Part shown: positions 16,665 through 27,727 of the stretch, piece by piece | Layout: the number at the start of each line of letters is the position of its first letter | Position numbering within the stretch: position 1 is the stretch's first letter | Assembly: GCF_012034245.1 (NCBI RefSeq) | Contig: NZ_JAATEO010000002.1 | Location: 282,942 to 346,941 of the forward strand | DNA length: 64,000 nt | Direction of reading: 5' to 3' | Source: Micromonospora thermarum | GTDB lineage: Bacteria > Actinomycetota > Actinomycetes > Mycobacteriales > Micromonosporaceae | Program-made: the position numbers and the translations under genes | The notes under the pieces: model-generated | What the model saw: the letters and a program-made list of their open reading frames with translations, nothing else | The model's database searches: none | What the model was told of the DNA's origin: nothing

Positions 16665-17735
16665 CTACGCGGCGGTGAGAAGGTAGTCGTCGGATTCGGG
16701 GCTCCACCGCAGGTCGACGGCTCCGCTGGTGGCGGCCGCGCGGCAGAACTGGAGGAAGCTGCGGTAGCCGAGCTTCTTCTCGCTGAACTGCGGACGCGCG
16801 CGGAGGAGCTGGTTCTTGAGGCCGGACAGGGGCACGGTGCCGTCGCCGCCGGTCAGGTCGCGGACCACGGTGCGGAGCAGCCCGAAGGCCTCCTCCCGTT
16901 CGCCGTGCTCGGGCAGGTTCACCTCGGGGTCGCCCTTGGCCGGGCCCTCGGCCAACTCCACGACGTTCTGCTCGGCGAGGTGCCGCAGCAGCTCCCCGAA
17001 CGTGCGGAACCCGTAGTCCGACTCGCTGAAGGTCGGGTCCTTCCGGAGCAGGGTGCGCTTGAGGCGGGAGGCGGTCACCTCACCGCCGGAGCTGCCCTGG
17101 AGACCCGCCACGGTCTGCGCCACCAGGGCGGCGAGCACGTCGACGTCCCGTCCGGTCTCCTCGACCTCCGGCTGCGGCTCGGGCTCCGGCTCGACCCGCA
17201 GTGGTTCCGGGCTGGGCAGCCGTGTGGGCCGGCCGCGCCGGACGCGGGGCGACGGGATGTCGACGCCTTCCAGGCGGTCGTAGTAGAGGAACTCGTCGCA
17301 GGCGGGCGGGAGCAGGGCCGAGGTGGACTTCTCGACTCCCACGCCGATCACGCGCTTGTTGAGTTCGCGGAGCTTGTGCACCAGCGGCGTGAAGTCGCTG
17401 TCGCCGGTGCCGATCACGAACGTGGAGATGTAGTCGCGCTCGAAGGCCAGCTCGACGGCGTCCACCGCCATCTTGATGTCGGCGGCGTTCTTGCGGGACG
17501 CGCCCATGCGCTGCGGTATCTCGATGAGTTCGACGTGGGAACGGGTGAGCATGCGGCGGTCCTCGTCGAAGTACGACCAGTCGGCGTACGCCCGGCGCAC
17601 GACCACGCGGCCCCGCTCGGCGAGGGCGTCGGCGATGGGACGGAAGTCGAAGGCGACGCCGCCGCCGTGGTCGCGCACCCCCAACGCGAGGTTCTCGTAG
17701 TCGAGGAACAGGGCGATGCGATCCTCTTGATCCAC
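16665..17735 (-). CDS. NYN-domain RNase-like protein with two OST-HTH/LOTUS domains
   Basis: The GTG start at 17735 gives 356 residues. The N-terminal NYN (PIN-like) domain shows the conserved acidic residues FLDYENL (Asp near 11), NAADIKMAVDA (about 84) and GTGDSDFTPLV (about 110). A Pro/Glu-rich linker precedes two winged-helix OST-HTH domains (about 200-255 and 285-350) with the typical K-x-x-LLR/K-x-x-PTFSESDYGF and PQFSEKKLGYRSF motifs. NYN domains are predicted metal-dependent RNases and LOTUS domains bind RNA, so this is likely an RNA-processing or RNA-degrading protein. It lies 36 nt after the YrdC gene and is probably read with it. Confidence 0.92.
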   Translation of the reverse strand: MDQEDRIALFLDYENLALGVRDHGGGVAFDFRPIADALAERGRVVVRRAYADWSYFDEDRRMLTRSHVELIEIPQRMGASRKNAADIKMAVDAVELAFERDYISTFVIGTGDSDFTPLVHKLRELNKRVIGVGVEKSTSALLPPACDEFLYYDRLEGVDIPSPRVRRGRPTRLPSPEPLRVEPEPEPQPEVEETGRDVDVLAALVAQTVAGLQGSSGGEVTASRLKRTLLRKDPTFSESDYGFRTFGELLRHLAEQNVVELAEGPAKGDPEVNLPEHGEREEAFGLLRTVVRDLTGGDGTVPLSGLKNQLLRARPQFSEKKLGYRSFLQFCRAAATSGAVDLRWSPESDDYLLTAA

Positions 17736-17771
17736 GGCAGTCAGCCTACGCCCGCCACCGCGCCGACGCGG

Positions 17772-18392
17772 CTACTCGAACCGCGACGGGTCGCCCGCGC
17801 CGCGGCGCAGGATCTCCGGCTCGTCCTGCGACAGGTCCACCACCGTGGTCGGTTCCTTGCCGCAGTCGCCCGCGTCGACCACCGCGTCGAGGAGGTGGTC
17901 CAGCCGCTCCTTGATCTCCCATCCCTGGGTCAGCGGCTCGTCCTCGCCGGGCAGGACCAGGGTGCTCGACACCAGGGGCTCACCGAGTTCGGCCAGCAGC
18001 GCCTGGGCGACGGTGTGATCGGGTACGCGGACACCGACGGTGCGCTTGCGCGGGTGCAGCATCCGGCGCGGCACCTCCTTGGTGGCCGGCAGGATGAACG
18101 TGTAGCTGCCCGGGGTGGACGCCTTCACCAGGCGGAAGACCGAGTTGCTGACGTGCACGAACTGGCCGAGCTGCGCGAAGTGCCGGCACACGAGCGTGAA
18201 GTGGTGCCGCTCGTCGAGGTGCCGGATCTCGCGGATGCGGTCCAGCCCGTCGCGGTTGCCGAGCCGGCACCCGAACGCGAAGCACGAGTCCGTGGGGTAC
18301 GCGATGAGGCCGCCGTCCCGGACGAGGTCGACGACCTGCCGGAGGATCCGGGGCTGTGGGTTGTCCGGGTGCACGTCGTAGTACCTCGCCAT
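17772..18392 (-). CDS. YrdC/Sua5/YciO-family protein (threonylcarbamoyl-AMP synthase-like)
   Basis: This is a 206-residue protein with ATG at 18392. It contains the YrdC core: GGLIAYPTDSCFAFGCRLGNR, IREIRHLDERHHFTLVC and PGSYTFILPAT, followed by VGVRVPDH and EPLVSSTLVLPGEDEP. The SS(T) loop (PLVSSTL) replaces the usual STSAN, and the sequence is closest to the YciO subgroup, whose members resemble the TsaC/Sua5 enzymes that make threonylcarbamoyl-AMP for tRNA t6A37. The housekeeping copy is likely elsewhere. It is divergent from the LacI regulator with about 160 nt between starts. Confidence 0.88.
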   Translation of the reverse strand: MARYYDVHPDNPQPRILRQVVDLVRDGGLIAYPTDSCFAFGCRLGNRDGLDRIREIRHLDERHHFTLVCRHFAQLGQFVHVSNSVFRLVKASTPGSYTFILPATKEVPRRMLHPRKRTVGVRVPDHTVAQALLAELGEPLVSSTLVLPGEDEPLTQGWEIKERLDHLLDAVVDAGDCGKEPTTVVDLSQDEPEILRRGAGDPSRFE

Positions 18393-18495
18393 GCGCCGAG
18401 AGTAGGCGCTGGCGGCCGATGGCGGATCTGCAAGGTTTCCTTTTCGTTACCAGGCGGTTGTTGACGTGACTGCCGTCACTCCAGTTGACTGCGAC

Positions 18496-18531
18496 GGAAC
18501 CGGTTCCGCAACCGGTTCCGGAACCGGTTCC
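18496..18531. promoter_or_regulatory. Three abutting 12-bp palindromes, candidate LacI operators
   Basis: GGAACCGGTTCC occurs at 18496-18507 and again at 18520-18531, with GCAACCGGTTCC at 18508-18519 between them. The three half-turn-spaced copies touch end to end, so the period is exactly 12 bp. They lie 24-59 nt upstream of the LacI-family start at 18555. LacI-type regulators bind palindromes with a central CG, which fits. A related palindrome, CCACCGGTGG, sits at 19596-19605 upstream of the binding-protein gene. The target assignment is an inference. Confidence 0.75.
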
Positions 18532-18554
18532 ACCCACCACCCGTGGAGTGTCAC

Positions 18555-19556
18555 GTGCCCATCACCATCGCCGATGTCGCCAGCCGGGCGGGCGTGAGCA
18601 AGACGACCGTCTCCCGGGTGCTGAACGGCAAGGGCGAGGTGGACGAGAGCACCGCCGACCGGGTCCGCGCGGTCATCTCGGACCTCGGCTACGTGCCCAG
18701 CGCGCGGGCGGTCGGGCTGGCTCGCGGCCGCACCCGGGTGGTCGGCATGCTCGTGCCCGCCCTGACCTGGCCGTGGATGGGCGAGGTGCTCCAAGGGGCG
18801 GTCGACGTGGTCGAGGACGAGGGGTACGGCCTGCTGCTGTTCACCTGCAACCGCGGCGACGAGTCGATGCGGCGGTTCGCCTCCCAGGTCTCGGCGAAGT
18901 CCTTCGACGGCCTGCTGGTGGTGGAACCGGAGGGCACGTTGGACTACATCGAGGCCCTGCACCAGCAGGGCCTGCCCGTCATCCTCATCGACGACCGGGC
19001 CCACCGGCCCCGCTTCCCGTCGGTGCAGACCACCAACCAGGCCGGCGCCCGCGACGCGGCGGCGCACCTGCTGGGCCTGGGCCGGCGGCGACCCGTGGTC
19101 ATCACCGGCGTGCCGCACTTCGGGTGCACGGAGGAGCGGTCGGCCGGGTTCGCCCAGACCTACGCGGCGGCGGGACTGCCGATCGACCCGGACCGGGTGG
19201 TGGAAGGTGACTTCACCTTCGAGTGCGGCCGGGCGGCGGTGCAGCGCCTGCTCGCCGCCGGCGTGCCGTTCGACTCCGTCTTCGCCCACAACGACCTGTC
19301 CGCCGCCGGAGCCCTGCAGGCCCTCAGGGAAGCCGGTCTCCGGGTGCCCGACGACGTCGCGGTCGTCGGCTTCGACGACCTGCCCCTGGCCGGGCACACC
19401 CATCCGCCACTGACCTCCGTACGCCAGCCGATGCGGGAGATGGGAGCGGCGGCCGCCCGCACGCTCATCTCCCACTTCGACGGCACACCGCTGCCCGACG
19501 CCCCCATCGTCATCCCCACCAGCCTCACCGTGCGCGCCTCGACCGGCACCACCTGA
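18555..19556 (+). CDS. LacI-family transcriptional regulator of the beta-glucoside locus
   Basis: The GTG at 18555 has GGAG at 18545-18548; an alternative GTG at 18543 would add four residues. The protein has 333 residues. Its N-terminal HTH is canonical ([41 protein letters not shown] style, hinge helix [13 protein letters not shown]), followed by a periplasmic-binding-like effector domain ([55 protein letters not shown]). It precedes a Dpp/Opp-type transporter and a GH1 beta-glucosidase, so the effector is probably cellobiose or another beta-glucoside. Autoregulation through the triple palindrome just upstream is likely. Confidence 0.93.
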   Translation: MPITIADVASRAGVSKTTVSRVLNGKGEVDESTADRVRAVISDLGYVPSARAVGLARGRTRVVGMLVPALTWPWMGEVLQGAVDVVEDEGYGLLLFTCNRGDESMRRFASQVSAKSFDGLLVVEPEGTLDYIEALHQQGLPVILIDDRAHRPRFPSVQTTNQAGARDAAAHLLGLGRRRPVVITGVPHFGCTEERSAGFAQTYAAAGLPIDPDRVVEGDFTFECGRAAVQRLLAAGVPFDSVFAHNDLSAAGALQALREAGLRVPDDVAVVGFDDLPLAGHTHPPLTSVRQPMREMGAAAARTLISHFDGTPLPDAPIVIPTSLTVRASTGTT

Positions 19557-19674
19557 TCCGCGTCCCACCACCGACGACACCGGCGGGCACCACGTCCACC
19601 GGTGGTAGCACCGCACACCCTCCATCCACCACACCCCCCGCTTGGGAACTGCGGGACCACCGAGGGAGACCTCC

Positions 19675-21351
19675 ATGAGAAGACGACGGCTCCTCGCCAT
19701 CGTGCTGGCCAGCGCGGTCGGCGCAGCCCTCGCCGCCTGTGGCGACAGCCCGAACGCCAACAAGGACAACCGCCAGGCGGCGACCGTGCTGAACGTCGGC
19801 ATGCCGAACGGCCCGCAGGCGGAGAACAACAACCCGTTCCTCACCACGTCCGCCGCCGCCTCGCTCGGCTACCGCTGGCAGATATACGAGCCGCTGATGA
19901 TGTGGAACCCGGTCAAGCCGGCCGACCCGATGAAGCCGTGGCTGGCCACCAAGGCCGAGTGGTCGCCGGACTACACCTCCGTCAAGGTGACCATCCGGAC
20001 GGACGCCACGTGGTCGGACGGGCAGAAGGTCACGGCCGAGGACGTCGCGTTCACGTACAACCTGGTGAAGAAGTACCCGGCGCTGAACGACCAGGGCGTG
20101 CCGTACACCGAGGCGACCGCCAGCGGCAACGAGGTCACGATCAAGACCTCCAGCCCGCAGTTCGTCAACCAGCAGAAGGTGCTCTGGCGGGTGCCCATCG
20201 TCCCCAAGCACATCTGGGAGAAGATCAGCGACCCGACGACCGACCCCGTCAAGCAGCCGGTCGGCAGCGGCCCGTACACGCTGAAGTCCTTCACCCCGGC
20301 CACCACCACCCTGACCGTGCGCGAGAGCGGCTACTGGCAGGACCTGCCGAAGGTCAAGGAGCTGCGCTTCACGTCGTACACCGACAACAGCGCGCAGACC
20401 ACCGCCCTCGCCAACGGCGAGTCGGAGTGGAGCTTCGTCTTCATCCCCAACTACAAGACCGTCTTCGTCGCCAAGGACCAGGCCAACCACAAGGTGTGGG
20501 CGCCGGCGATCCTGGGCATCCACGGCCTCTACCTCAACACCACCAAGAAGCCGTTCGACGACCCGGCGCTGCGCCGCGCGATGAACATGGTGATCGACCG
20601 CGAGGACATCTTCGTCACCGCCGAGGCCGAGTACTTCCACCCGCTGGTGAAGAGCGTGACCGGCCTGCCCACCCCCGCCGCCGACGCCTTCATCGCCCCG
20701 GAGTTCAAGGGCCAGGAGCACAAGGTCGACGTCGAGGGCGCCAAGGCGCTGCTCACCGGCGCCGGCTACAAGCTGGAGGGCAACACCCTCAAGGACAAGA
20801 CCGGCAAGGCCGTCACGCTGACCCTGACCGACCCGGCCGGTTGGTCCGACTACCAGACCAGCCTCGAGATCGTGAAGGACAACCTGTCCAAGATCGGCAT
20901 CGCCGCCACGATCGACAAGGCCAACCAGGACGCCTGGTTCCGCAACGTCGAGCAGGGCAACTTCGACGCCACCTTCCGGTGGACCGAGGGCGGCGCCACG
21001 CCGTACGACATCTACCGGACCATCATGGACGGCCGGGTGCTGAAGCCGATCGGCACCGCGTCCCCGGCGGGCAACTTCGGCCGCTTCAACAACCCGCAGG
21101 CGACCGAGGCCCTGAAGGCCTACGCGAGCGCGACCGACGAGGCCGCCCGTGCCACGGCGATGAACACGCTGCAGAAGATCTTCGTCGAGCAGATGCCGAT
21201 GATCCCCGTCGGCGCGGACAACATCGGTGGCGCGTACAGCACGAAGAACTGGACCGGCTGGCCGGACGACTCGAACCCGTACGGCGCGATGCAGCCCACC
21301 CAGCCCAACGCGCTGGACGTGGTCCTGCACCTCAAGCCCGCTGGTAGCTGA
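19675..21351 (+). CDS. Dpp/Opp-family solute-binding lipoprotein, probably for beta-oligosaccharides
   Basis: The ATG at 19675 follows GAGGGAG. The product has 558 residues. A signal peptide with lipobox LAACG (Cys near 22) precedes an SBP_bac_5 domain ([47 protein letters not shown]). Family members bind peptides, but a well-known branch (for example the Thermotoga beta-glucan and cellobiose binders) takes oligosaccharides. The neighbouring LacI regulator and GH1 enzyme favour sugar here. An attenuating hairpin at 21361-21397 separates it from the transporter genes and would give excess binding protein. Confidence 0.92.
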   Translation: MRRRRLLAIVLASAVGAALAACGDSPNANKDNRQAATVLNVGMPNGPQAENNNPFLTTSAAASLGYRWQIYEPLMMWNPVKPADPMKPWLATKAEWSPDYTSVKVTIRTDATWSDGQKVTAEDVAFTYNLVKKYPALNDQGVPYTEATASGNEVTIKTSSPQFVNQQKVLWRVPIVPKHIWEKISDPTTDPVKQPVGSGPYTLKSFTPATTTLTVRESGYWQDLPKVKELRFTSYTDNSAQTTALANGESEWSFVFIPNYKTVFVAKDQANHKVWAPAILGIHGLYLNTTKKPFDDPALRRAMNMVIDREDIFVTAEAEYFHPLVKSVTGLPTPAADAFIAPEFKGQEHKVDVEGAKALLTGAGYKLEGNTLKDKTGKAVTLTLTDPAGWSDYQTSLEIVKDNLSKIGIAATIDKANQDAWFRNVEQGNFDATFRWTEGGATPYDIYRTIMDGRVLKPIGTASPAGNFGRFNNPQATEALKAYASATDEAARATAMNTLQKIFVEQMPMIPVGADNIGGAYSTKNWTGWPDDSNPYGAMQPTQPNALDVVLHLKPAGS

Positions 21352-21360
21352 TCCGTGACA

Positions 21361-21397
21361 CCCCTCCCCGGCCGGCCACGGGGCGGCCGGGGAGGGG
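21361..21397 (+). terminator. Intra-operon hairpin after the binding-protein gene
   Basis: A perfect 14-bp stem (21361-21374 with 21384-21397, 9-nt loop) starts 9 nt after the binding-protein stop and 69 nt before the next gene. Its position suggests partial termination or 3'-end mRNA protection. Confidence 0.75.
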
Positions 21398-21466
21398 CTT
21401 CCCCCCACCCAGACCGGTACCGCGTCACCCCTTTCGTGACACAGACACCCCAGACAGGAACTCGCC

Positions 21467-22639
21467 ATGACGTTGAGCGACAGCGCGGACGCGCCGGTCA
21501 ACGAGGTGGTGCTGGAGGCCGTCGGCCTGACCAAGCATTTCCCCGTCCGCAAACGGCTGCGTGACCTCCTCACCCGTACGACGGCAGCCGTCCACGCCGT
21601 CGACGACGTCTCGTTCGTGCTGCGCCGAGGCCAGGTGACCGCGCTGGTCGGCGAGTCCGGCTCCGGCAAGTCCACGGTGGCCCGGCTGCTGGCCCAGCTC
21701 CACCCCCGCACCGCCGGCGACCTCCTCCTGCACGGCCGGTCGACGCGGGTCCGCGGCGGCCGCGCGTTCCGGGCGTACGTGCGACGCGTCCAGCTGATCC
21801 TGCAGGACCCGTTCGCGTCGCTGAACCCGGTGCACACCATCCGCTACCACCTCACCCGGTCGCTGCGGATCCACGGCAACGCCGGGCGCAGCGCCGAGGA
21901 CCTGGACAAGGCCCTCGCCGACCTGCTCACCCGGGTCAGCCTCACGCCGCCCGAGCGTTACCTGGACGCGTTCCCGCACGAACTCTCCGGCGGCCAGCGG
22001 CAGCGCGTCGCGATCGCCCGGGCGCTCGGGGCCGACCCGGAGGTGCTCCTGGCCGACGAGCCGGTGTCCATGCTGGACGTCTCGATCCGCCTCGGGGTGC
22101 TCAACCTGCTGCGGGACCTCAAGGAGCGGCTCGACCTCGCCATCCTGTACATCACGCACGACATCGCCTCGGCCCGCTACTTCGCCGACGACACGATCGT
22201 CATGTACGCCGGCCGCATGGTCGAGGGCGGCGACAGCGAGACGGTCACCAAGAACCCGGCCCACCCGTACACCCGGCTGCTCATCGAGTCGGCGCCGGAC
22301 CCCGACCGGATCACCGGCGCGGGCGACGCCGCCGACGTCGGTGGTGCCGCCGACGCCGACCGCGGCCACGGCGAGCCGCCGAGCCTGATCAGCCCGCCCT
22401 CCGGCTGCCGGTTCCACCCCCGGTGCCCGCACGCCATGCCCCGCTGCACCGTCGAGCTGCCGCCGCGGCACGACATCGGGGACCGGCCCGGGCACTGGGC
22501 GGCCTGCTGGCTCTACGACCCGGCCACGGTCACCGCCGAGGGCCCCGGCTCCGCCGCTCCCGACGCCGACCCGTCCGTCCCGCCGCCTCCGGCGTTGATC
22601 CGCCAGGACGGCACCGCCAGCGTGGGGGACGCCCGATGA
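21467..22639 (+). CDS. ABC transporter ATP-binding subunit, OppF/DppF type
   Basis: This is a 390-residue ATPase with Walker [11 protein letters not shown]-loop [10 protein letters not shown], signature [15 protein letters not shown], Walker [12 protein letters not shown] and H-loop ITHDIAS. The C-terminal oligopeptide/dipeptide extension has four Cys ([16 protein letters not shown] ... AACWL), as in DppD/F proteins. The insertion [19 protein letters not shown] before Walker A is usual for OppF. The C-terminus has an extra Ala/Asp/Pro-rich tail of about 45 residues. Its stop overlaps the start of the OppB-like permease (ATGA). Gene order here is unusual, with the F-type ATPase before the permeases. 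Confidence 0.92.
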   Translation: MTLSDSADAPVNEVVLEAVGLTKHFPVRKRLRDLLTRTTAAVHAVDDVSFVLRRGQVTALVGESGSGKSTVARLLAQLHPRTAGDLLLHGRSTRVRGGRAFRAYVRRVQLILQDPFASLNPVHTIRYHLTRSLRIHGNAGRSAEDLDKALADLLTRVSLTPPERYLDAFPHELSGGQRQRVAIARALGADPEVLLADEPVSMLDVSIRLGVLNLLRDLKERLDLAILYITHDIASARYFADDTIVMYAGRMVEGGDSETVTKNPAHPYTRLLIESAPDPDRITGAGDAADVGGAADADRGHGEPPSLISPPSGCRFHPRCPHAMPRCTVELPPRHDIGDRPGHWAACWLYDPATVTAEGPGSAAPDADPSVPPPPALIRQDGTASVGDAR

Positions 22640-23613
22640 GGTTCCTGCTGCAACGCGTCGCCTTCTACCTCTTCACGGCGTGGGCGGCGATCACCCTCAA
22701 CTTCTTCATCCCGCGGATGATCCCCGGTGACCCGGTCCAGTCCCTCATCTCCCGCAACCAGGGCCGGATCAGCGCCGACGCCATCGAGTCGCTGCGCGTG
22801 CTGTTCGGCCTGGACGAGAACGAGAGCGTCTGGGAGCAGTACGTCGACTACTGGAAGCAGCTCCTGCAGGGCGACCTCGGCCTGTCGTTCACGTTCTTCC
22901 CGGCGCCCGTGTCGACGGTGATCGGCGACAGCCTGCCGTGGACGGTCGGCCTGGTCGGCATCACCACGATCGTCAGCTTCCTGCTCGGCACCGCGCTCGG
23001 CGTCGGCGCCGGCTGGCGGCGCGGCTCCTGGGTCGACGCTCTGCTGCCGGCCACGACGTTCCTGTCCTCGATCCCGTACTTCTGGCTGGGTCTCGTCGCG
23101 ATCGCCGTGTTCGCCGGCCCGGGGAGCTTCTTCCCGTCGTCCGGCGGCTACGAGCCGGGCCTCGTGCCGGCGTTCGACCAGTACTTCATCCCGAGCGCGA
23201 TCCAGCACAGCCTGCTGCCGGCGGCCACCATCCTGGTCTCCTCGATGAGCGGGTGGATCCTCAGCATGCGCAACATGATGGTCACCGTCTCGTCGGAGGA
23301 CTACATCACGGTCGCCCACGCGAAGGGCCTGTCGGAGCGCCGGGTGGCGCTGAGCTACGCCGCCCGCAACGCCCTGCTGCCCAACGTCTCGGGGTTCGCG
23401 CTGTCGCTCGGGTTCATCGTCGGCGGCACCCTGCTGGTGGAGATCGTCTTCTCCTACCCGGGTCTCGGGTACCAGCTCTTCCAGGCGGTCGGCTCCAAGG
23501 ACTACCCGCTGATGCAGGGGATCTTCCTGATCATCACGATCTCCGTGCTGGTGGCGAACCTCCTCGCCGACGTCGCGTACCTGCTCCTCGACCCGCGGAC
23601 CCGAAAGAGCTGA
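22636..23613 (+). CDS. ABC transporter permease, OppB/DppB type
   Basis: The ATG at 22636 overlaps the previous stop by four bases and gives 325 residues. The start [33 protein letters not shown] is the hallmark of DppB permeases. Six membrane helices are visible, with the cytoplasmic EAA loop in [24 protein letters not shown] and the final [24 protein letters not shown] motif. It forms the transport channel with the OppC-like partner encoded next. Confidence 0.92.
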   Translation: MRFLLQRVAFYLFTAWAAITLNFFIPRMIPGDPVQSLISRNQGRISADAIESLRVLFGLDENESVWEQYVDYWKQLLQGDLGLSFTFFPAPVSTVIGDSLPWTVGLVGITTIVSFLLGTALGVGAGWRRGSWVDALLPATTFLSSIPYFWLGLVAIAVFAGPGSFFPSSGGYEPGLVPAFDQYFIPSAIQHSLLPAATILVSSMSGWILSMRNMMVTVSSEDYITVAHAKGLSERRVALSYAARNALLPNVSGFALSLGFIVGGTLLVEIVFSYPGLGYQLFQAVGSKDYPLMQGIFLIITISVLVANLLADVAYLLLDPRTRKS

Positions 23614-23616
23614 GCG

Positions 23617-24683
23617 ATGGCAATCTCACCCTCGAGCATCGAGCAGGTCATCCCCGGCCAGGGGGCGATGGCGCAGCCGTCGGCCACGCCGAGCAGGGCC
23701 AAGCGGCGGCCCTTCCGGTTCGTCGCCAACGCCAAGGCCGCCACCGGCCTGGTCATCCTGGCCGTCTACGTCCTCTTCGCGATCATCGGACCGTGGGTGG
23801 CGCCGTACGACCCGAGCGCCCGCAGCAGCGACATCCTGCAGGGACCGTCGGCGAAACACTGGTTCGGCACCACGCACCTCGGTCAGGACATCTTCAGCCA
23901 GATCCTGGTTGGCACCCGCAGCGTCGTGGTCGTCGGCCTGCTCGCCGGCGTGGTGGCGACGATCCTGTCCATCCTCATCGGCGTGACGGCCGGCTACCTC
24001 GCCGGGGTGGCGGACGAGGGCCTGTCGGCCCTGTCCAACGTGTTCCTGGTCATCCCGGCACTGCCGCTGATCATCATCATCACGTCGATCGTCGAGCGGG
24101 CCAGCGACACGCTGGTCGCGCTCATCATCGGCCTCACGTCCTGGGCGTGGGGCGCCCGCGTGCTCCGCGCGCAGACACTGTCGCTGCGCCGCCGTGACTA
24201 CGTCGAGGCGGCCCGCGCCAGCGGCGAGCGGACCTGGCGGATCATCCTGTTCGAGATCCTGCCCAACCTCACCGCGATCATCGCGTCCGGCTTCGTCGGC
24301 ACCGTCATTTTCGCGGTCATGTCGGAGATCACGCTCGCCTTCATCGGCATCTCGTCGATCACGTCGTGGAACTGGGGCACCATCCTGTTCTGGGCGCAGG
24401 GTCAGCAGGCCCTGGCCCAGGGCGCCTGGTGGTGGTTCGTGCCGGCCGGCCTGGCCATCGCGCTGCTGGGCACCGCCCTCGCGCTGATCAACTTCGGCAT
24501 CGACGAGTTCGTCAGCCCCCGCCTGCGCAGCGGCGGCAGCACCCGGATCCGGACCGCGTCCGGGCACACCGTACGGATGCGGGTCGGCTTCACGCCCGTC
24601 CTCAACCCGCCGGCGGTGGCCCCGCCGCCGGTGCCGGTCGACGCGGTCGTCCTGAGCAGCACCGATCGGAAGGGTGGGAGTCG

Positions 24684-24687
<4 letters not shown>
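23617..24687 (+). CDS. ABC transporter permease, OppC/DppC type
   Basis: The ATG at 23617, 3 nt after the OppB stop, gives 356 residues. It has the DppC pattern: an N-terminal cytoplasmic arm, the first helix FRFVANAKAATGLVILAVYVLFAIIGPW, a conserved periplasmic segment (GTTHLGQDIFSQILVGTRSV), the EAA loop AARASGERTWRIILFEILPN and a C-terminal GIDEFVSPRLR. A C-terminal extension of about 45 residues (HTVRMRVGFTPVLNPPAVAPPPVP) is longer than in typical DppC. The stop overlaps the OppD start. Confidence 0.92.
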
Positions 24688-25685
<998 letters not shown>

Positions 25686-25688
25686 TCC

Positions 25689-27071
25689 TCAGTGATTCGC
25701 CCGTTGCCGGACGAAGGTCCCCGTCTTGTCCGGCTGGTGCCGGTGCGGGGTGGACGTCTCATCGCCACCTGCCACCGCGAGGGTGGTCTTCTGGTCGGCT
25801 CCACGTCCGTTCGCGCCTTGCGGCGTCGGGTCTCCGGCCACTCCGGTACCCGTGGTGCTGGTGACGAGTTGGGCGAGGTTGTTGGCGGCGTTGAGATCGC
25901 GGTCCAGGCTCAGGCCGCAGTGTTCGCAGGTGAAGGTCCGGACTTGCAGCGGCAGCTTGGGTTTCACCGCGCCGCAGCCCGAACAGGTCTTACTCGATGG
26001 GTAGTAGCGGTCGGCCGTGACGAGCCGGCCGCCGTTCCAGGTGGTCTTGTAGGCGATCAGGCGGCGGATCTCACCGAAGCCGCAGTCGCTGATGGCCTTG
26101 GCCAGCTTGCGGTTGCCGAGCATGCCGGCCACGTTGAGGTCTTCGATCACGACGGTGCCGTAGGTGCCCGTCAGGCGGGTGGTGAGCTTGTGCAGCCCGT
26201 CGCGGCGCAGGTTAGCGACCCGGCGGTGCGCGCGGGCCAGGCCGGCGCGGGCACGGTCCCACCGCCTCGACGGTCGCGCACCGGTTCGCCGGTCCGGTCC
26301 CTGGCAGCGCGAGGTACGTCGGGCCAGCCGCCGAAGCCGCCGCGACGCGGCGGCGAGGTGGCGCGGGTTGTCGACCAGCTCTCCCGTGGAAAGCACCGCG
26401 AGATGGGTAACACCCACATCGACACCGACGACCGCGTGCGGCCGGGCTGGGGCGCGTTCGGCGCGTTTGACCTCGCAGGTAAACGACACGAACCAGCGGC
26501 CGGCCTCACGCCGCACGGTCGCGGACACGATCCGGGCAGTGCCGGCCTCCAGGCGCCGAGCGAGCTTGCGGGCCGACTCATGCAGTTTGACCGTGCCCAG
26601 CCGGGGCAGGGTTACACGCTTGCGGTCGGCCTCCACCCGGATAGGTCCGGTGGTGAACCGCACGCTCGGGGTGGCGCGCCGGCGCGCTCGGAACCGGGGA
26701 AACCCGACCCGCCGGCCGGCGCGCTTGCCGTTGCGGGAGTCGCTGAAGTTCTTCAACGCGCGGGCCACACCGTCCAGCCCGGTGTTGAACGCCTCCTTCG
26801 AGCACTCCGCCCACCACGGCGCGACCTGGCCCTTGGCGGTGTTCCAGGCCCGGCGCAACGCGGGCAGGTTCCATCCCAGAGCCGGGGTCAGCTCGTCATC
26901 AGCGACCCCATAGGAGCGTTCGACCTCGCGCTGGGCAAGATTGGCCTTCACTGCCGCCAACGCCCAGTTGAACGCGAACCGGGCCGCCCCCGCGTGCCGC
27001 TCCAAGTCACGCACCTGGCCGGGCGTGGGGTCCAGGGCGAATCGATACGCCTGCATCACCCTGGCGCTCAT
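25689..27071 (-). CDS. tnpB: TnpB RNA-guided nuclease / IS607-family OrfB
   Basis: This is a 460-residue protein with ATG at 27071. The N-terminal OrfB_IS605 helix-turn-helix region (QAYRFALDPTPGQVRDLERHAGAARFAFNWALA) precedes a RuvC-like nuclease. The three acidic residues are visible: Asp in VGVDVGVTHLAVL (near 218), Glu in VVIEDLNVAGM (near 309) and Asp in LDRDLNAANNL (near 390). The zinc ribbon CSGCG ... CEHCG lies between the last two. TnpB proteins cut DNA guided by an omega RNA from the element's 3' end. A 7-bp hairpin (25706-25712 with 25728-25734) is located there, just at the end of the ORF. The gene looks intact and potentially active. Confidence 0.92.
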   Translation of the reverse strand: MSARVMQAYRFALDPTPGQVRDLERHAGAARFAFNWALAAVKANLAQREVERSYGVADDELTPALGWNLPALRRAWNTAKGQVAPWWAECSKEAFNTGLDGVARALKNFSDSRNGKRAGRRVGFPRFRARRRATPSVRFTTGPIRVEADRKRVTLPRLGTVKLHESARKLARRLEAGTARIVSATVRREAGRWFVSFTCEVKRAERAPARPHAVVGVDVGVTHLAVLSTGELVDNPRHLAAASRRLRRLARRTSRCQGPDRRTGARPSRRWDRARAGLARAHRRVANLRRDGLHKLTTRLTGTYGTVVIEDLNVAGMLGNRKLAKAISDCGFGEIRRLIAYKTTWNGGRLVTADRYYPSSKTCSGCGAVKPKLPLQVRTFTCEHCGLSLDRDLNAANNLAQLVTSTTGTGVAGDPTPQGANGRGADQKTTLAVAGGDETSTPHRHQPDKTGTFVRQRANH

Positions 27072-27569
27072 GCCGGCTCCGCGCTCGTGACCACTGCCAC
27101 CGCCTTCGCAGCCCGCCGCGATGCCGACCGGCGCTCATACAGTCGCGCGCACAACGAGGTCAGCACCTCGGTGACGTCGCGGACCAGATCGTCGCTGGTT
27201 TCGGCCTCGTCCAACACCACGATCCGCCGCCCACACGCGGCCATCGACGCGGCCAGGTGCTCAAACCCGAAGCGGGTCAGCCGGTCACGACGGTCCACGA
27301 CCAGCACGCTAACCGCAGGGTCTGACAACACGCGGGTGAGGTTGCGGTGGTGCCCGTTCATCCCTGACCCGATCTCGGCGACGACCTGGCTCACGGTCAG
27401 GCCGCGCGCCACCGTCTGTGCAGAGGTGGCGGGCTCAGGCAAGGTCACCAGCCACCGGCCCGTGGGTGTCTGCCTCACCGGCACCGGCGTCTTGCCGGTC
27501 TTCGGCCAATCCCACGCGGTCTGGTCGTGCACCCCGTTATGCCGGCCGCGCCCACTCCGCCGACCGCAT
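27068..27569 (-). pseudogene. tnpA: Decayed IS607-family serine recombinase TnpA
   Basis: The C-terminal half is well conserved (VAEIGSGMNG, VLVVDRRDRLTRFGFEHL, RRIVVLDEAETSDDLVRDVTEVLTSLCARLYERRSASRRAAK). The catalytic Ser segment that should follow TLPEPATS (YxRVSSxDQ ... DLxRQVxR ... WA, about 30 residues) is missing, and the sequence jumps to AQTVARGLTVSQVV. At the 5' end the expected MRSAEWAR start (ATG at 27569) lies in a different frame from the rest (HNGVHDQTAW), so there is also a frameshift. Both lesions should abolish recombination. The family comparison is from memory. Confidence 0.8.
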
Positions 27570-27727
27570 CCAAGCAAGGTACAGGCTGAAGAATATTGAG
27601 GATGACCGATGTTATTTGCAACAGTTCGCAGCCCCAGCGCCGAGGCGGTCACCCGGTGAACCGCCCCGGCCCGGCGGACGCCCGCACCCCCGATTCCGAC
27701 TCATCGTCCGCGACCGCGAGGAGAACC

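Larger units (their letters stand above)
25686..27600. mobile_element. IS607-type insertion sequence (decayed tnpA, intact tnpB); ends approximate
   Basis: The two antisense genes tnpA and tnpB overlap by four bases (27068-27071), the standard IS607 arrangement. The element separates the transporter operon from the GH1 gene at 27728. IS607 elements have no clear terminal inverted repeats or target duplications, so exact ends cannot be set by eye. The left end must lie close to the oppD stop at 25685. The right end is probably in the AT-richer stretch around 27580-27620. Confidence 0.75.

Noticed and set aside
18447..18495. TTGACG-like -35 element before the LacI gene
   Set aside because: A single hexamer without a convincing -10 is common by chance in this DNA.
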